64,000 nucleotides of DNA from Episyrphus balteatus (GCF_945859705.1 NC_079137.1:33787554-33851553), one strand, 5' to 3'; counted from the stretch's first letter, positions 11,656 through 23,190 are shown. The notes: generated by a model not told the origin, from the sequence alone. Numbers and translations are program-made.

Positions 11656-11913
11656 ATGGGTTCCACATCGTGTCACGAAGAAACTCCATATTATTACCAC
11701 GGGCCACCACATCACCACCCTCATGGACATTTTCAACATCAAGTCCAGTTAAGCTTTCATCACCCTGGTCATCTGAACCACCATTTTGAACCAATGCACC
11801 ATCATGGCCACCATCATCATGGGCACCATCTTTTCCATGGACACCATCATTTCCATGGACACGAGCATCATGCCCATCATCACCATCATCACCACGGACA
11901 TCATCACTGTTGA
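11656..11913 (+). CDS. Histidine-rich small protein with Cys ends
   Basis: An 85-residue protein, MGSTSCHEETPYYYHGPP at the start and a Cys as the last residue. The middle is a mix of HHxGH blocks, a QHQVQLSFHHPGHL segment, and an HHHGHHHC tail. The frame stays open upstream to 11557, but I chose the inner ATG because it has good context (AAACAATG), lies after the predicted transcription start, and gives a product like the other family members. AATAAA signals lie just after the stop (11920) and near 12003. It is less regular than the other His-rich genes and is the only one on the plus strand. There is no signal peptide or membrane segment. Function is unknown; metal binding is an inference from composition. 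Confidence 0.65.
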   Translation: MGSTSCHEETPYYYHGPPHHHPHGHFQHQVQLSFHHPGHLNHHFEPMHHHGHHHHGHHLFHGHHHFHGHEHHAHHHHHHHGHHHC

Positions 11914-12119
11914 ATTCTAAATAAATTTACTAACGATAACATTCAATCTAATTGCCAAAGCCCTAAAAGTGATGTATTTTTTAGTTTTATAGCACTTTTT
12001 TAAATAAATTATTTATACACTTTTTTAAATAAATTATGTTTTAAAAATTAAAAAAATAGTTTTCCTGTTAAATAAGTTTTTGCGTTGGGGAGAAGCGAAA
12101 CAAAACTATTGAATATATA

Positions 12120-13205
12120 GATACACATATGGTCCAATTTATCGTTTCTCCAGAGGAAGACCGTGTGTTAAATTTGACAGCTCTAATTTTTGCCATATTT
12201 GTTTCATAATCATGACCAATTGAAGTTTTTGTAGTCAAAAATTTGTCAAAAATTTATAAAAAGTCCCGATTTTAGAACGAAAAAACTTTTGAAATAAAAA
12301 AAAATATTTTTTGAACCCTTAATAACTAACGAAACATGCTATAGAATTATTTTCTTGATTTCTCGTAAACGACGATACCATGGTCCGTCTGTCTGTCTGT
12401 ATAAGGAGCTCCAGCCTAAACGATTGACTTCAAATTTGATATATAGTATTTTTTGGAGACTCTCCAAAGGGATTTTTGGAATTAATTTTTTTCGACCCAA
12501 AATAATGGTATCTGTCATATAAAAATTTCGGAAAAATTTAATTTCTTGAAAACAGTTCCAACGATTTTGTGAAAAAATCAGATATTAGTTTTTAGGCAAG
12601 GTTGTTCTTTTGATAAAAAAAATTTTTTTCGAAAATCATTATTAACGGTACCTGCCATAGAACCGTTTTTTTTTTTTCAAATCTGATTTCCTATAAACTA
12701 CTTATTCGATTTCAACGAATTTAATAAAGAAGTACTTATTTATTTTAATAGGAATTCAAAATAAAATTTTGAACAAAATAATTTTTAGATTTTAAAAAAA
12801 ATTTTGAAATTTTTATATGCAAAATCAAATTTTCGAAAACGGGATACTGAATTTTTTGGTTTAAGATATTGACTAGTGATTTCAACAAAATGCCATACCA
12901 ATTTTGTTTTAAAACTTTTTTTCCAAAAAATTATTTATAAAAAATTAGTTTTTTTAAAAAACGGCTCTAACAATTTTGAAATTTTTTTTTTCTAAAAATG
13001 CAGCTTAATATATCAAATAAAACTGCATACTTGTTTGTGGGGCAATTTGATTTCAAATGTTGTTTTATTGTCTTGATAAACAATTTTATGTTTTTTGTAT
13101 TTATTTATTTTTTTATATATACCTACATTTCCCAAATTTTTTATAAAAAGTCTTGAAAATTTAAGCAACTTCAACTCTAAGAGCAAGTTCGTGCATTTTA
13201 TTTTC
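12120..13205 (-). mobile_element. Helentron/mini-me-like element, copy C (diverged)
   Basis: Contains GTCTGTCTGTCTGT at about 12386-12402 followed by a CTCCAGCCTAAACGATT core, and ends with GAGCAAGTTCGTGCATTTTATTT, which matches the terminal block of copies A and B. Much of the interior is AT-rich with weak similarity. The outer limits are approximate. Confidence 0.5.
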
Positions 13206-13827
13206 TACGAGAATTAGAATAAAAAAAGTAAAAACCATTTATAAAAAAGTACACACTGTTAAAAAAGTACACTTTGAATGGAACACCCTATTTTCAATAA
13301 TTGTACGTGCCCATACGCAGAAATGGATATCAACTAAATCAGAATTGGCAATGATTTGACGGAATAGATAAAATCGCTAATCGACAGACATTATTTTTGC
13401 TAGAAGATAAGAAAAGTTAGGAACGCATTAACCATTAAAGTGACGGAAAAGCAACCAAATTTTTCACTTAATAAAAAATGAGGAAAATGCATAAAATATT
13501 TTTCTTTTATTTTTATATTTTTTAATGTGGATTCCAAAATATGCAATAATTGCTATTGCGATACAAACGTAGGTGTAATTGTCGAACTGATAAAATTTAT
13601 TGCGCTTACAAAAAATGTTCTCACCTTAAAGATATTGCCATTTTTTTTAATCTAACATCGAAGTTGGGTATCTATCACAATCCAACAATAAAAACACAAA
13701 CAACAGCAAAATTTTAGTTTTCAGCCGTAAAGCTATTTATTTTTTTGATTGATTTTGTCTTTTTTTACAAAACTTCTTACAGCTATGTTAGTATAAAATT
13801 AAATAACTTTATTTTGGGAATTTTCAA

Positions 13828-14088
13828 TTAACAATGGGGAGGGCCATGATGATGGTGTGGTGGGCCATGATGGTGATGATCATGGTGTACAGGACCGTGA
13901 TGTCCGGGTCCATGGTGAACAGGGCCATGGTGAACGGGACCATGATGTACGGGACCGTGGTGATCATGATGGTGATGTGGTGGTCCGTGATGATGTGGAG
14001 GACCGTGATGGTGTTCATGTCCATGGTGTGGGGGACCGCATCTGCATGGTCCAACGCAACTTCCGTGGCAATGTCCGTGTGATGCCAT
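13828..14088 (-). CDS. Histidine-rich HHGPP/HHGPV-repeat protein, tandem copy 1
   Basis: An 86-residue protein. The head MASHGHCHGSCVGPCRC holds all but one of its cysteines in a CHGSCVGPCRC cluster. The body is built of HHGPP and HHGPV repeats with DHH interruptions and ends HHC. The frame is open further upstream (to 14166), but that part lies in the predicted leader, so I start at the ATG at 14088, just after a TTTAAA context. A TATA/Inr pair lies upstream and AATAAA on the minus strand at 13808-13813, 15 bases past the stop. It is the paralog of the gene at 16692-17048, with which it shares flanks on both sides. Cellular role is unknown; the Cys/His make-up suggests metal coordination, without proof. 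Confidence 0.72.
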   Translation of the reverse strand: MASHGHCHGSCVGPCRCGPPHHGHEHHHGPPHHHGPPHHHHDHHGPVHHGPVHHGPVHHGPGHHGPVHHDHHHHGPPHHHHGPPHC

Positions 14089-14166
14089 TTTAAATAGATT
14101 TTCTTTAACTACTGCGTTCCAAAATGTTTCTCCTATCGAATATCGAAGCTCAAAAGCCAATGCCAA

Positions 14167-14202
14167 ACTGAATGAAAATAAAAGAAATTCTTGCTATTTA
14201 AA
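14167..14202 (-). promoter_or_regulatory. TATA plus TCAGT initiator, His-rich gene 3
   Basis: TTTAAATA (14195-14202 on the minus strand) is followed after 23 bases by TCAGT, start A at 14169, giving an 81-base leader. The spacing is identical to gene 1. Confidence 0.7.
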
Positions 14203-14204
14203 CA

Positions 14205-14415
14205 AAAATCCTCTGCGACTCACAAATCACAATCTCAAGTAATCAATTGGGTTGGCTAATCTTGTATCGCATTGTTGTTGTTCAGTGTAAAATTAAAGCT
14301 TTCAAACCATGAATCAAATGTTTGTTTTTAAAACAAACAAATACACTATGTGGATGAGAAATGGGTATTGTTTTGTTGGTGAGATTGGAATACATTTGTG
14401 GTGATTCCTTACAGT
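14205..14415. promoter_or_regulatory. Upstream block conserved between tandem His genes
   Basis: About 200 bp upstream of the TATA box matches 17165-17372 closely. It includes CGACTCACAAATCACAATCT, a TTTGTTTTTAAAACAAACAAA-type inverted motif and GTGGATGAGAAATGGG. Similarity ends soon after GTGGTGATTCC. Retention in both copies may mean regulatory use, or only a recent duplication. Confidence 0.5.
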
Positions 14416-14419
14416 TTTT

Positions 14420-14935
14420 GGATTTTTTAATTAAACTTCAGTTTTTGTTAAATCAATTTTTTGCACACGGACCAATGCTTTTTTAAACTTTGTGTGTTTT
14501 TTCGTAAGTGTTTTAAATTTTCTTGTAATAAAAAATCAGAAAACTATTTAAGTTTTTTTTTTAACTTTGGTTTTTGAAACTTTTTAGCATGCCATGTTAT
14601 TTGAACATAGTATACAAACATGTTAATGAAATTTGAAAAAAAAAAAATGGTCGAGCTGTTTTTGAGAGCTCTAGAAAAAAGTGTAATAAATGTGTAAAAG
14701 GTACTTACCCACTAAAAAAATGGATTTCGATTTCGATTGTTTGTGAAGAAATAAAAGGATTTTTTTAAAATTTATTTGGAGGTGATTGATATGAAAAGTT
14801 ATGGTTTTTTTTTCAAAAAAGTTAAATGAGTTAGGGTTTGAAATTATGATAAATGAAATAATATAGAAATTGAAGCAAATAACTAAATGCACACTCAATA
14901 CAATAAACCATTGTTATGAATTTTTTTTAATAACA
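14420..14935. other. AT-rich spacer, no gene seen
   Basis: Long A/T runs and incidental frames only. Confidence 0.35.
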
Positions 14936-14939
14936 TTTT

Positions 14940-15556
14940 TAAGAAGGTAAGTTTCTCGAGCTACACCCTAAACTACTAAAGCTATTTTTTCCAAACTTGG
15001 TAGTTAGAAATTTAGGGAGAAATTGAAATTTTTTTTAGGACCAAAACTAACGGTACCTTCCGTTATATAAATATAACCCGATTTCAAAGAAAATTTGTAT
15101 GCAAAATCGTGATATTAAAGTTTTACAAAATGTTCAAAAACCATATTTTTGGATTTTTGAAAAATATTTTGAAAAATCAAATTTTTGAAAAATTTAAATT
15201 TAAAAATTTTGTTTTTAAGTGTTATCACATTATTTCTTCAAATTGGAATACAGAGCTTTTTTTTGAAAAATTTTGGAAAAAATTATTTTTTTAAAAACGG
15301 CTCTAACGATTTTCAATTTTATTTTCTAAAAATTCCTTTCTATAAAAGAAATCATATAGCATACTTCGTTTTTTTGGTCAAATTTATGAAATGCAGTGAA
15401 TTATTAATTACAGATTTTGCTTTTTTTTTACATTATCAAAATGCTTTAAAAAAATCAAATTATAATTTTCCCTAATTTTTTTTTCATAAAAATCATTAAG
15501 ATAAGAGCTACTTTTTACATGGGAGCAAGTAAGTGCAACCCAGTCGTGCATTGTTT
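14940..15556 (-). mobile_element. Helentron/mini-me-like element, copy D
   Basis: Ends with GAGCAAGTAAGTGCAACCCAGTCGTGCA, the family terminus with a few changes (shown here only as the segments GAGCAAGT and CCCAGTCGTGCA). The start has the CTCGAGCTACACCCTAAACTAC core but has lost the GTCT microsatellite. The interior is AT-rich with a GGCTCTAACGATTTTC motif shared with copies E and F. Confidence 0.55.
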
Positions 15557-15862
15557 TTTTTTTTTTACAACCGAACGAGCGGCTTGTTTGGCGTTGGACG
15601 CGGACTCAACTGCGATCGGCTGGAGGTCGCAATTTTTGTCAAAAAAAAAAAATAAAATAAAATAAATAAAAAAACGAAATTGTAGTTCTGAACAGGTTTC
15701 ATTTCAATAAATTTATTGATATTTATCACCTAAAAACAGATACATAATGTAAAAAAAACAAATGCCATGTCCTAAATTTTGGACTTTTACTATCGATAGG
15801 TATCTCGATAACAGCAAAAAAGTTACAAAAAGCTAAAAAAAAATTATTTTCAAATTTTCGTA

Positions 15863-15970
15863 TAGTAAAACCCGCTAACCTAACCTTACCTTAGCGGGTT
15901 TCGGTTAAGTGACGCTTAAGTGAAAGAGGAACTGTGAAATTTTGCCGTTTCTCTTAATCGGGTTTAACTG
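15863..15970. mobile_element. Small MITE with TTAAACCCG ends and TA target
   Basis: The left end reads TAGTAAAACCCGCTAA; the right end on the complementary strand reads CAGTTAAACCCGATTAA. TA dinucleotides flank both ends. The size (108 bp), ends and TA target fit a pogo/Tigger-type MITE; that class is inferred. Confidence 0.55.
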
Positions 15971-16691
15971 TATCTCATCGGATAGCCGAGATATTGTCAA
16001 AAAAACAATTTTATTCTTTTTCTCAAAATGGCGGAAAACGCTCATAGGAAATCTTAATCAAAAACTTCAAGTTAAGCTTTTCTAAGCACCCCCTACAAAA
16101 TATAAAAAAAATTATCTTTCTCGGTTCATTTGCATTTCCAAATGTATGAATAGATAAAAATGCTTTCAAACTGAAGTACAAGTACCTTATGTGCTAATCG
16201 ACAGACTTATTTTTTTGCTTGAAAATAAGAAAATTTATAGGAACGCAGTAACCATTAATGTGACGGAAAAGTAACCAAATTGTTCTCTTATTAAAAAATG
16301 AGGAAAATGCATCTTTCTTTTATTTCTACATTTTTATATTTGGATTCCAAAAAATGCAATTGCTGTTGTGATATCCGAAGAATTGTACAAACTCATAAAA
16401 TTTATTGCGCTTGCAAAAAATGTTCTCACCTCTAAGGTATTGCCATTTTTTTTTTATTTTTTTTTTTGAGTAAACCTCGAAGTTGGGTAATCGATAACAA
16501 AAAAAAAAATCCAACAATAAAAACACAAACAACAGTAAAATTTTCGTTTTTAGCCTTAAAGCTATTTATTTTTTATTGATTTTGTCTTTTTTATAAAACT
16601 TCTTACAGCTATTTTAGTATAAAACTTAAACTATGTACTTTATTTTGGAATTTTTAATTAAAATTTCGATGACGGATGTTTATATGGATTT

Positions 16692-17048
16692 TCACCACCT
16701 TGGTGGGGCAATAACTACAATTCCTGCACCTCCATGGTGAGGTGGGCCATGATGGTGAGGTCCATGATGATGTGGTCCGTGATGATGGTGTGGAGGGCCA
16801 TGATGATGGTGATGGTGGTGATGATCATGGACTGGGCTATGATGATGTCCAGGGCCGTGATGTCCATGGTGACCGGGACCATGATGTCCGGGACCGTGAT
16901 GATGTCCATGATCATGATGGTGTCCAGGACCGTGATGTGGTGGTCCGTGATGATGTGGAGGACCGTGATGGTGTCCATGTCCATGGTGTGGGGGACCGCA
17001 TCTGCATGGTCCAACGCAACTTCCGTGGCAATGTCCGTGTGGTGCCAT
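16692..17048 (-). CDS. Histidine-rich HHGPG/HHGPP-repeat protein, tandem copy 2
   Basis: A 118-residue protein. The head MAPHGHCHGSCVGPCRC is nearly the same as in the paralog at 13828-14088, followed by HHGPP and GHHGPGHH repeats. The tail departs from the family: GGAGIVVIAPPRW instead of HHGPPHC, so the C terminus has gained non-His residues and lost the final Cys. The open frame continues upstream to 17192, through the TATA region, but the predicted transcription start at 17129 makes the ATG at 17048 the likely start. AATAAA on the minus strand lies at 16639-16644. It is longer than copy 1 by added His/Gly repeats. No signal peptide or membrane segment is seen. Function is unknown. Confidence 0.72.
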   Translation of the reverse strand: MAPHGHCHGSCVGPCRCGPPHHGHGHHHGPPHHHGPPHHGPGHHHDHGHHHGPGHHGPGHHGHHGPGHHHSPVHDHHHHHHHHGPPHHHHGPHHHGPHHHGPPHHGGAGIVVIAPPRW

Positions 17049-17126
17049 TTTAAATAAAATTTCTTTAATTACTGCGTTCCAAAATGTATCTCCTCCCGAA
17101 TATCGAAGCTCAAAAGCCAAAGCCAA

Positions 17127-17163
17127 ACTGAATAAAAATACATCGAAATTCTTGCTATTTAAA
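17127..17163 (-). promoter_or_regulatory. TATA plus TCAGT initiator, His-rich gene 4
   Basis: TTTAAATA (17156-17163, minus strand) is followed after 24 bases by TCAGT, start A at 17129, with an 81-base leader. It is homologous to the promoter at 14167-14202. Confidence 0.7.
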
Positions 17164-17374
17164 CAAAAAATCCGCCGCGACTCACAAATCACAATCTCAA
17201 TTAATGAATTGCGTCGGCTTCTCTATTATCGCATTTGTTCAGTTGTAAAATTAAAGCTTTCAAATCATGAATCATGGTTTGTTTTTAAAACAAACAAACA
17301 AATACACTTTGTGGATGAGAAATGGGTGTTGTTTTGTTGGTGAGAATGAAATACATTTGTGGTGATTCCCCGGC

Positions 17375-19140
17375 AGATAATAAAGGCAATTGTTTGTTTA
17401 GAAAATCTATACAAACTGGTGAGATACGATTGTAAACGTTTTCGGCGGCCGGCGCGTAACGTGACTTGCTTTTTTAGTCTGTTTGATTATAATAATTCAA
17501 GTTCAATCTTGCAATTATTTCGTCATGAATGAAAAAATTAAATAAGTAGATGAAAGTTCGTTAAAATGAGAGAAAATAAAAAATGTCATTGTACTTGTGT
17601 ATAGGGTGTTCCTCAAAAGTTATGATTCTAACGACCCTATTAATAATTTTATCTAAATAGCTTTTTTGGATGGGAGGCGTATTTAGACTTTTTTAGTAAA
17701 AGTGCGATGCAAAACTAAAATTCTGTACAAAAATATTCTTACATAGATAATAATTACCTACCTATCTTAGGAATTTTGCAAACTGTTTCTACTGATTAAA
17801 TGTTCAGATAATGAACTGGTTTGCTATTAAAGTTGAACTTACAATAAAGGGAACTAAAAGTTTTTAATTAGTTAGGCATTAACAAAATATGATAAGATAA
17901 AGTTAGAATATATTTATTTTGATGTAAAAATCAAATAAAAAATCAAGTTTGAAAAAGATAAGTATACACATTTGCGTAGTGCAGGTCATAAAAATCGATT
18001 ACAATACGCCTACAAATTAAGTACGGAGTAAAGCTAAAATTAAAATTTATCAAATAAAAAAAATATGCAGGATTTGTAAATTGAAAAAAGTAAAAGAAAA
18101 TTAAAAAAAAAAAATGTGATTGATACGTTGGAAATACAAAAGAAATAAGATAAATTAGAGAAACTCAGTGCTCGGAAGTGCCTTCCTTCCTAATTGAAAA
18201 AAGTAATTTTAATATGGTTGCTAACCTTATTTTGGAGTTATGTATATAGGCATTCTATCATAATCCAAACAAACACAGATTTATGAAATTGTTCAGTTAT
18301 TTGATTTTACCAATGTTAAAGAACGTTTCTTCAACACTTTAGTGCTCGCAAGTGGTCGTACAGAAGAGTAGGCCGATTTTTTTTTTTCGAATAATAAAAA
18401 GTAATATGTACATATTTTGGAAAAGTTGCGAATGGTAAAGACTTTGAAGGAAAATCAACTCATATTTTCGCGCATCCACTCAGAACTTTGAAAAAAAAAA
18501 AAATTATAAAAATGCTATTTTTACAACAAAAAAAAAATGACCACCCTAACATCTTATTTTTAGTAAATTAGCTTTAATTAAAAGGTACCTATTTTTCAAA
18601 AAATAAAATTTACCACCCTAGCTTCTTATTTTTTGAATATATGTAAAGCTTTAGAAAAATAGAAAAATTAATTGTTGACTTTGGTTAGGGACTTCCGGTC
18701 ACTCATTAGTTTCGAAATTTGTCAAAATAAGGCAAACATCCTATTTTTACGATATTATTTTTCCTTTGTATACACTATTTGGTAAATTATTATTTTTACC
18801 AAATAAGAAGTAAAAATGAAGTTGGCACAATCAGTGAAAGTCATGAATTGGCCGAAGAAAAAGATTTAAAACTATTTTGGTCAAGAACGTTTTGACTATT
18901 TATCATACACTTTGCCGCACAGTGAAGCCTTTGGTGCTTTGTGGCGTAGTGGTTCCAAAGTGACGAACAGAATGAGCTATTATACTGTATAATCTTCTTT
19001 TTTCGAAACTGTATATAAGCTAGAAATTTAGCTGGACTGATGTCAAAAAGATGTTCGAAAATTAAATTTGAAAAAAAAGCCCAAAAAGTGCAAAAGTAGT
19101 AAAATACACTCTTAGACGTTATATTATGATATTTTTTAAT
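17375..19140. other. AT-rich spacer, no gene seen
   Basis: No coding signal or repeat boundary that I can support. A short GC-rich patch (GGCGGCCGGCGCG) lies at about 17443. The 123-codon minus-strand frame at 18841-19212 has no recognisable domain and runs into the Helentron-like copy. Confidence 0.4.
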
Positions 19141-19144
19141 TTTT

Positions 19145-19254
19145 TTACTTGCGATAAAGGAACTATAGGGCAAGTTTAGGATTCGTAAAAAAAATCGAGC
19201 TGGAGATAACAATTTTACATGCCATTACGATGATGGAGAATGCCAAAAAAGTGA

Positions 19255-19292
<38 letters not shown>

Positions 19293-19905
19293 AAGAACCT
19301 CGAGCTACAGCCTAAACTACTCAAGCGGTTTTTTGGATTTATAAATTTCCCATAAACGACAAAACAGATTTCGACCAAATTTTTAATACAGAAACTTTTA
19401 AACAATCATTATTTAAAAAAATTTTAAATTTTTCAAAAAATACATTTTTAGATTTTTAAAAAATATTTCAAAATTTTTTTTTGAAAAATCAATTTTTTGG
19501 AAACGAGTTGGTAAAAAATTTTGAAATTTTGTTTTTATGTGTAAATTAATTATTTATTCAAAATTGCATATCAACTTTTTTTTTGAAAAATGTTAGAAAA
19601 TTTTTATATATAAAACTGGTTTTTTTTTTTTTTTAAACGGCTCTAACGATTTTCGAAAATTTTTTTCTAAAAATTCCTTTTTATATTAGAAATAATATAC
19701 TTAGTTTTTTGTAAAAGATCATTTAAAACGGTATTTAATTATTTATAAAAACATATTTTATTTTATTTTTTTTTTCACCACTAACGAAATTCCGTGAAAA
19801 TATCACTTTTGAAAATTTCCCTTATTTTGTTCAACGAAAAACTTTAACATTAGAATAACTTTTACCATAAGAGCACGTACGTGCGACCCCAGTCGTGCAA
19901 TTTAT
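19145..19905 (-). mobile_element. Helentron/mini-me-like element, copy E with (GTCT)n
   Basis: Starts ACTTGCGATAAAGGAACTATAGGGCAAGT, given here as its key parts ACTTGC and TATAGGGCAAGT. It then has a pure GTCT microsatellite of about nine units (19255-19292), the CTCGAGCTACAGCCTAAAC core, and ends GAGCACGTACGTGCGACC then CAGTCGTGCA. This is the clearest example of the microsatellite-plus-core layout typical of mini-me elements. Confidence 0.65.
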
Positions 19906-19974
19906 TTTTTAAGTTTTTGATATCTTCTTCTCTATCTATTTTCATCAGGAAGAATGTGCTAAAAAGCCAGAGTG

Positions 19975-20300
19975 TGTAGGTTGGGTCGAGACAAGAAAAA
20001 AAATCGTATGGGAGGGGGGGTCTATTCGCCCTCGTTTAGAGGGGAGGGGCAATTAAAAAAAAATAATTGACATAAACAAATATTAAAAATCTACGGTTAC
20101 ATCTACAATAATGTGCTATATCTTTTTGGTAAAACCAAAAACCTCGTATTTTACAAAATTTTTAAATAAAACCATTATATGGCGAAGTTTTTAAAAAATT
20201 AGTTTTCAAAATCAAAATTTTGAGAAAAAAAAAATTGGAAAACAAAATTTTTCATTCATTTATTTGTTACATAAACGGTTTTTTGATTTGACGGACCGTT
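19975..20300. repeat. Fragment of the 52-kb foldback family
   Basis: GGGAGGGGGGGTCTAT, then a GAGGGGAGGGGCAATT block, matches 52490-52535. The C-rich stretch seen there between the two G-blocks is mostly lost. Similarity fades into AT-rich DNA. Confidence 0.45.
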
Positions 20301-20459
20301 TTCGATCTTTAGGCAAAAAATTTTTTTTTACTTTCTCGTACTAACCTTTCTTTAGATATCTCACTCCATATATTTGGAAGAATTTTTTTTTAAAATGCAT
20401 TTTTTTCGGCAATTGGTTAACTTGATTTTTTCCGAAAATTTGTTTTACCTAAATGCATA

Positions 20460-21645
20460 GGCTGTGCACTGGCAACTCATATAAGTAAACCAAAACTTGT
20501 TTCGAAACTTTAGAAACAATTTTGTTCATGAAAAATTCACTTAAGAACTTAAACATGAGCACTAGAACTGAAAGAAACTGATTAGCTAGATACTCATCAA
20601 TCAATTTAATACTGATAAGTTTGTCATAAGTTGTTTTAATAATAACCTTCGGAGAGAACAAACTCGTAGCAGATTTTGTTGAAGAAAACATTAATCAGTT
20701 TGCGAAATGCTTTACCTATAATTGTCTTATGGTATTTTACGTGTAGGTTATAGTTTTTAATGAATTTAGAAATGCGAAATGAATTTTTAAAATTTTTTTT
20801 TTCGTAATTTAGGGAGACCAAGACTGTTTTGTTATAATTCTTCTAATTTTGGTACCCTAATGATATAATTAATCCCGTATGTTGCTCCTTCTCTTCTTGT
20901 CCAGTGATTTATTGCAGATGGCCACAGGTACGACTATATATAGCTATGTATAGTTTGTCGTTATTTATACCTACATCTGCATCCTGCATAAGGAATTCTG
21001 CAGATATTTTCTATTCTTTTGTTATTCCGTGTATAGTCTGTATCTCTTTGTGTGTGGTGTGGAGAGTTTCCATGCACAGAAACGTGACTGCCAAAGTTGC
21101 CTTTGTTTGGTTGCACCAACATACGTGACTAGTTCACCACCATGCATATGAAAATCTGGGAATCGTGTGAGAGAAGTGAAGAGGACCAAACAAAAGCCCT
21201 GTTTCTTCCCATAGGATTAATATTTGCCATTGGATACTCGGAATAATAAAAAAGGGAGGAAGTAGCTATGTTTGTAGTTTTTTTTGTTTTCAATTCCACA
21301 ATTTGCCATGCCAGCGCATAGTAATTCCAATTGACATAACCATTGTAACTTCCGATTGGAGTAACATAATAATAAAAAAAAAAAAAATAATGTTTACAAC
21401 TACAGTAAGTACTTCATTGACTGGCAAAAACTACCAACTACCAATTCTGTGTTTCCCTAAAATACTGTTTATATTTATTTGGCTCATAATTTAAATTAAA
21501 TTTAAATATTGCTGAGGCGATGCGTAATGGACAGAGCGCGAGCAAGTGCAAATGTTTGTCCTCGAACTTCATAAATAAAAATACAATTCGGTTCACTTAA
21601 TTAGACGCAGTATGAAATAATGATTGATTCAATGGAAATGGAATA
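20460..21645. other. Largely unique spacer, no gene seen
   Basis: Moderate base composition from about 20880 to 21330 and no recognised repeat. The short open frames on both strands are not convincing. Confidence 0.4.
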
Positions 21646-21649
21646 AAAT

Positions 21650-21790
21650 ACACGACTGGATCGTTCGTAGTTGCTGTAATGGGAAAAGTTGCTTAGAATA
21701 TTAAAGCTTTAAAAAAAGCTTTCAATTCAAATTAAACGGCTCCAGCAATATTCAAAAAAAAAATTAAAAACAATTTGTATACTTTTTTAC
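21650..21790 (+). mobile_element. Helentron/mini-me-like element, copy G (fragment)
   Basis: CACGACTGGATCG then GTAATGGGAAAAGTTGCTTAGAAT matches the terminal part of copy H at 51742-51787. Only the terminal part is clear. Confidence 0.5.
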
Positions 21791-22403
21791 ATTTCTTATA
21801 AATGTAATAAGAAATGTAAAAAAAATTATTAAAAGTTTTTTAATTTTTTTTTTTTGAAAATTGTTGGAAAAAATTAAAACATAATAATACCAACCATCTC
21901 AATACAAAGTACCTAAGCTAAAGATATAGATTTTACATAATTCCGTGTAGATGTTTTGTAGAAAAAAAAATTAAATAATTTTTTAATCCAATCATAATTT
22001 ACAAGAAAAAACCAAAAAATTACTTTTTTTCTTTTCTCATTTTTTTATATCAAAAGCTTACAGAAAAATTATATCATTAAAAAGCTTAAAATTTCTTCTA
22101 AAGAGTAAAACTACATTTAAGCCTATACTGCCCATAATTTCGTAAAGGCCCTAACTACAAAAATTTCGATTTTGATTTGTTTGCATATTTGGAGTTAGGG
22201 CATTGTCTCTGATTTATCCTCATTTATTTTTTTAGCCTAGGTCTTCAAATACGTCAGAAAATTCAAAATGTACTTTTGATTTTTTTCATTTTTATAAGCA
22301 AATTGCGATATTAGATTTACTGTTTCTCTCTATTACTCAGAAGTGAGAAAAATGTAGTTAGGGCTCTTACGAGATTATGGGCAGTATACGTTACGTAAAA
22401 AAA

Positions 22404-23190
22404 AAATAAATATTAGGCTAATGATTATGTCGAAAAAAAGAGGGCAATAAGGAACTAAGACGTTCAAGGGTTTTTATTGCAGGAATTGTTCAATGGGTCA
22501 TAAAAAAAACATAAAACCGCGTAGTGCTATTAAATGAGAGGGTGGAAACTGAAGATAGGGGTGCAAAAGCCCCCTTTTTGGGATTTTCAGTATATCTCGT
22601 AAACGAATCAAAATTTTGAGATATTGCCCTTATAACACTTTTTATAGAGAATTAAATTTTTTATAAAAATAATGTTTTTTAAAAATTGATAAAAAAATTT
22701 CCTTACCAAAACAGTCAAAACAATCATAAAAAAATATCAATTCTTGGTTGCGAAGTTAATATAATAAAAAAATATAGGTTCAAATGGCCATACTTCGGCT
22801 AGCTTTCAATGAAAAAAAAATAATAAGACACAACCAAAAATGTAAAAAACTCAAAAAATCTTTTTTTGGTATTTTTTTTATGATTGTTTTGACTGTTTTG
22901 GTGAGGAAATTTTTTTTATCAATTTTTAAAAAACATTATTTTTATAGGAAATTTAGTTCTCTAAAAAAAGTGTTAAGGGCAATATCTCAAAATTTTGATT
23001 AGTTTACGAGATATAATGAAAATCCCAAAAAGGGGGCTTTTGCACCCTTATCTTCAGTTTCCACCCTCTCATTTAATAGCACTCCGCTGTTTTATGTTTT
23101 TTTATGACCCATTGAACAATTCCTGCAATAAAAACCCGTGAACGTCTTAGTTCCTTTCTTAAAGACATAATCAATAGCCTATATTTTATT
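22404..23190. repeat. Palindromic element with 330-bp arms
   Basis: The left arm starts at a TATTAGGCTAATGATTATGTC block and the right arm ends at the complementary GACATAATCAATAGCCTATA. The arms match through CCACCCTCTCATTTAATAGC and the AAAAGGGGGCTTTTGCACCC block. The loop is about 22742-22865. The arms differ by scattered bases. It looks like a foldback transposon or a large MITE; no target duplication is certain. A 72-codon frame in it is incidental. Confidence 0.8.

Larger units (their letters stand above)
16180..17372. repeat. Second unit of the tandem gene duplication
   Basis: Matches about 13365-14415 from a block containing CGACAGAC and GGAACGCA(T/G)TAACCATTAA, through the 3' flank, gene, promoter and upstream block. 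The offset between units is about 2.8-3.0 kb. Differences are scattered substitutions plus length change in the coding repeats. Confidence 0.8.

Noticed and set aside
13279..17615. GAACACCCTAT near 13279 and ATAGGGTGTTC near 17603 as ends of one element around the gene duplication
   Set aside because: The motif is short, the orientation is inside-out for a typical element, and no target duplication is visible.
18841..19212. 123-codon minus-strand frame as a gene
   Set aside because: No domain, Phe/Ile/Lys/Ser-rich as expected from AT-rich DNA, and it runs into a Helentron-like repeat.
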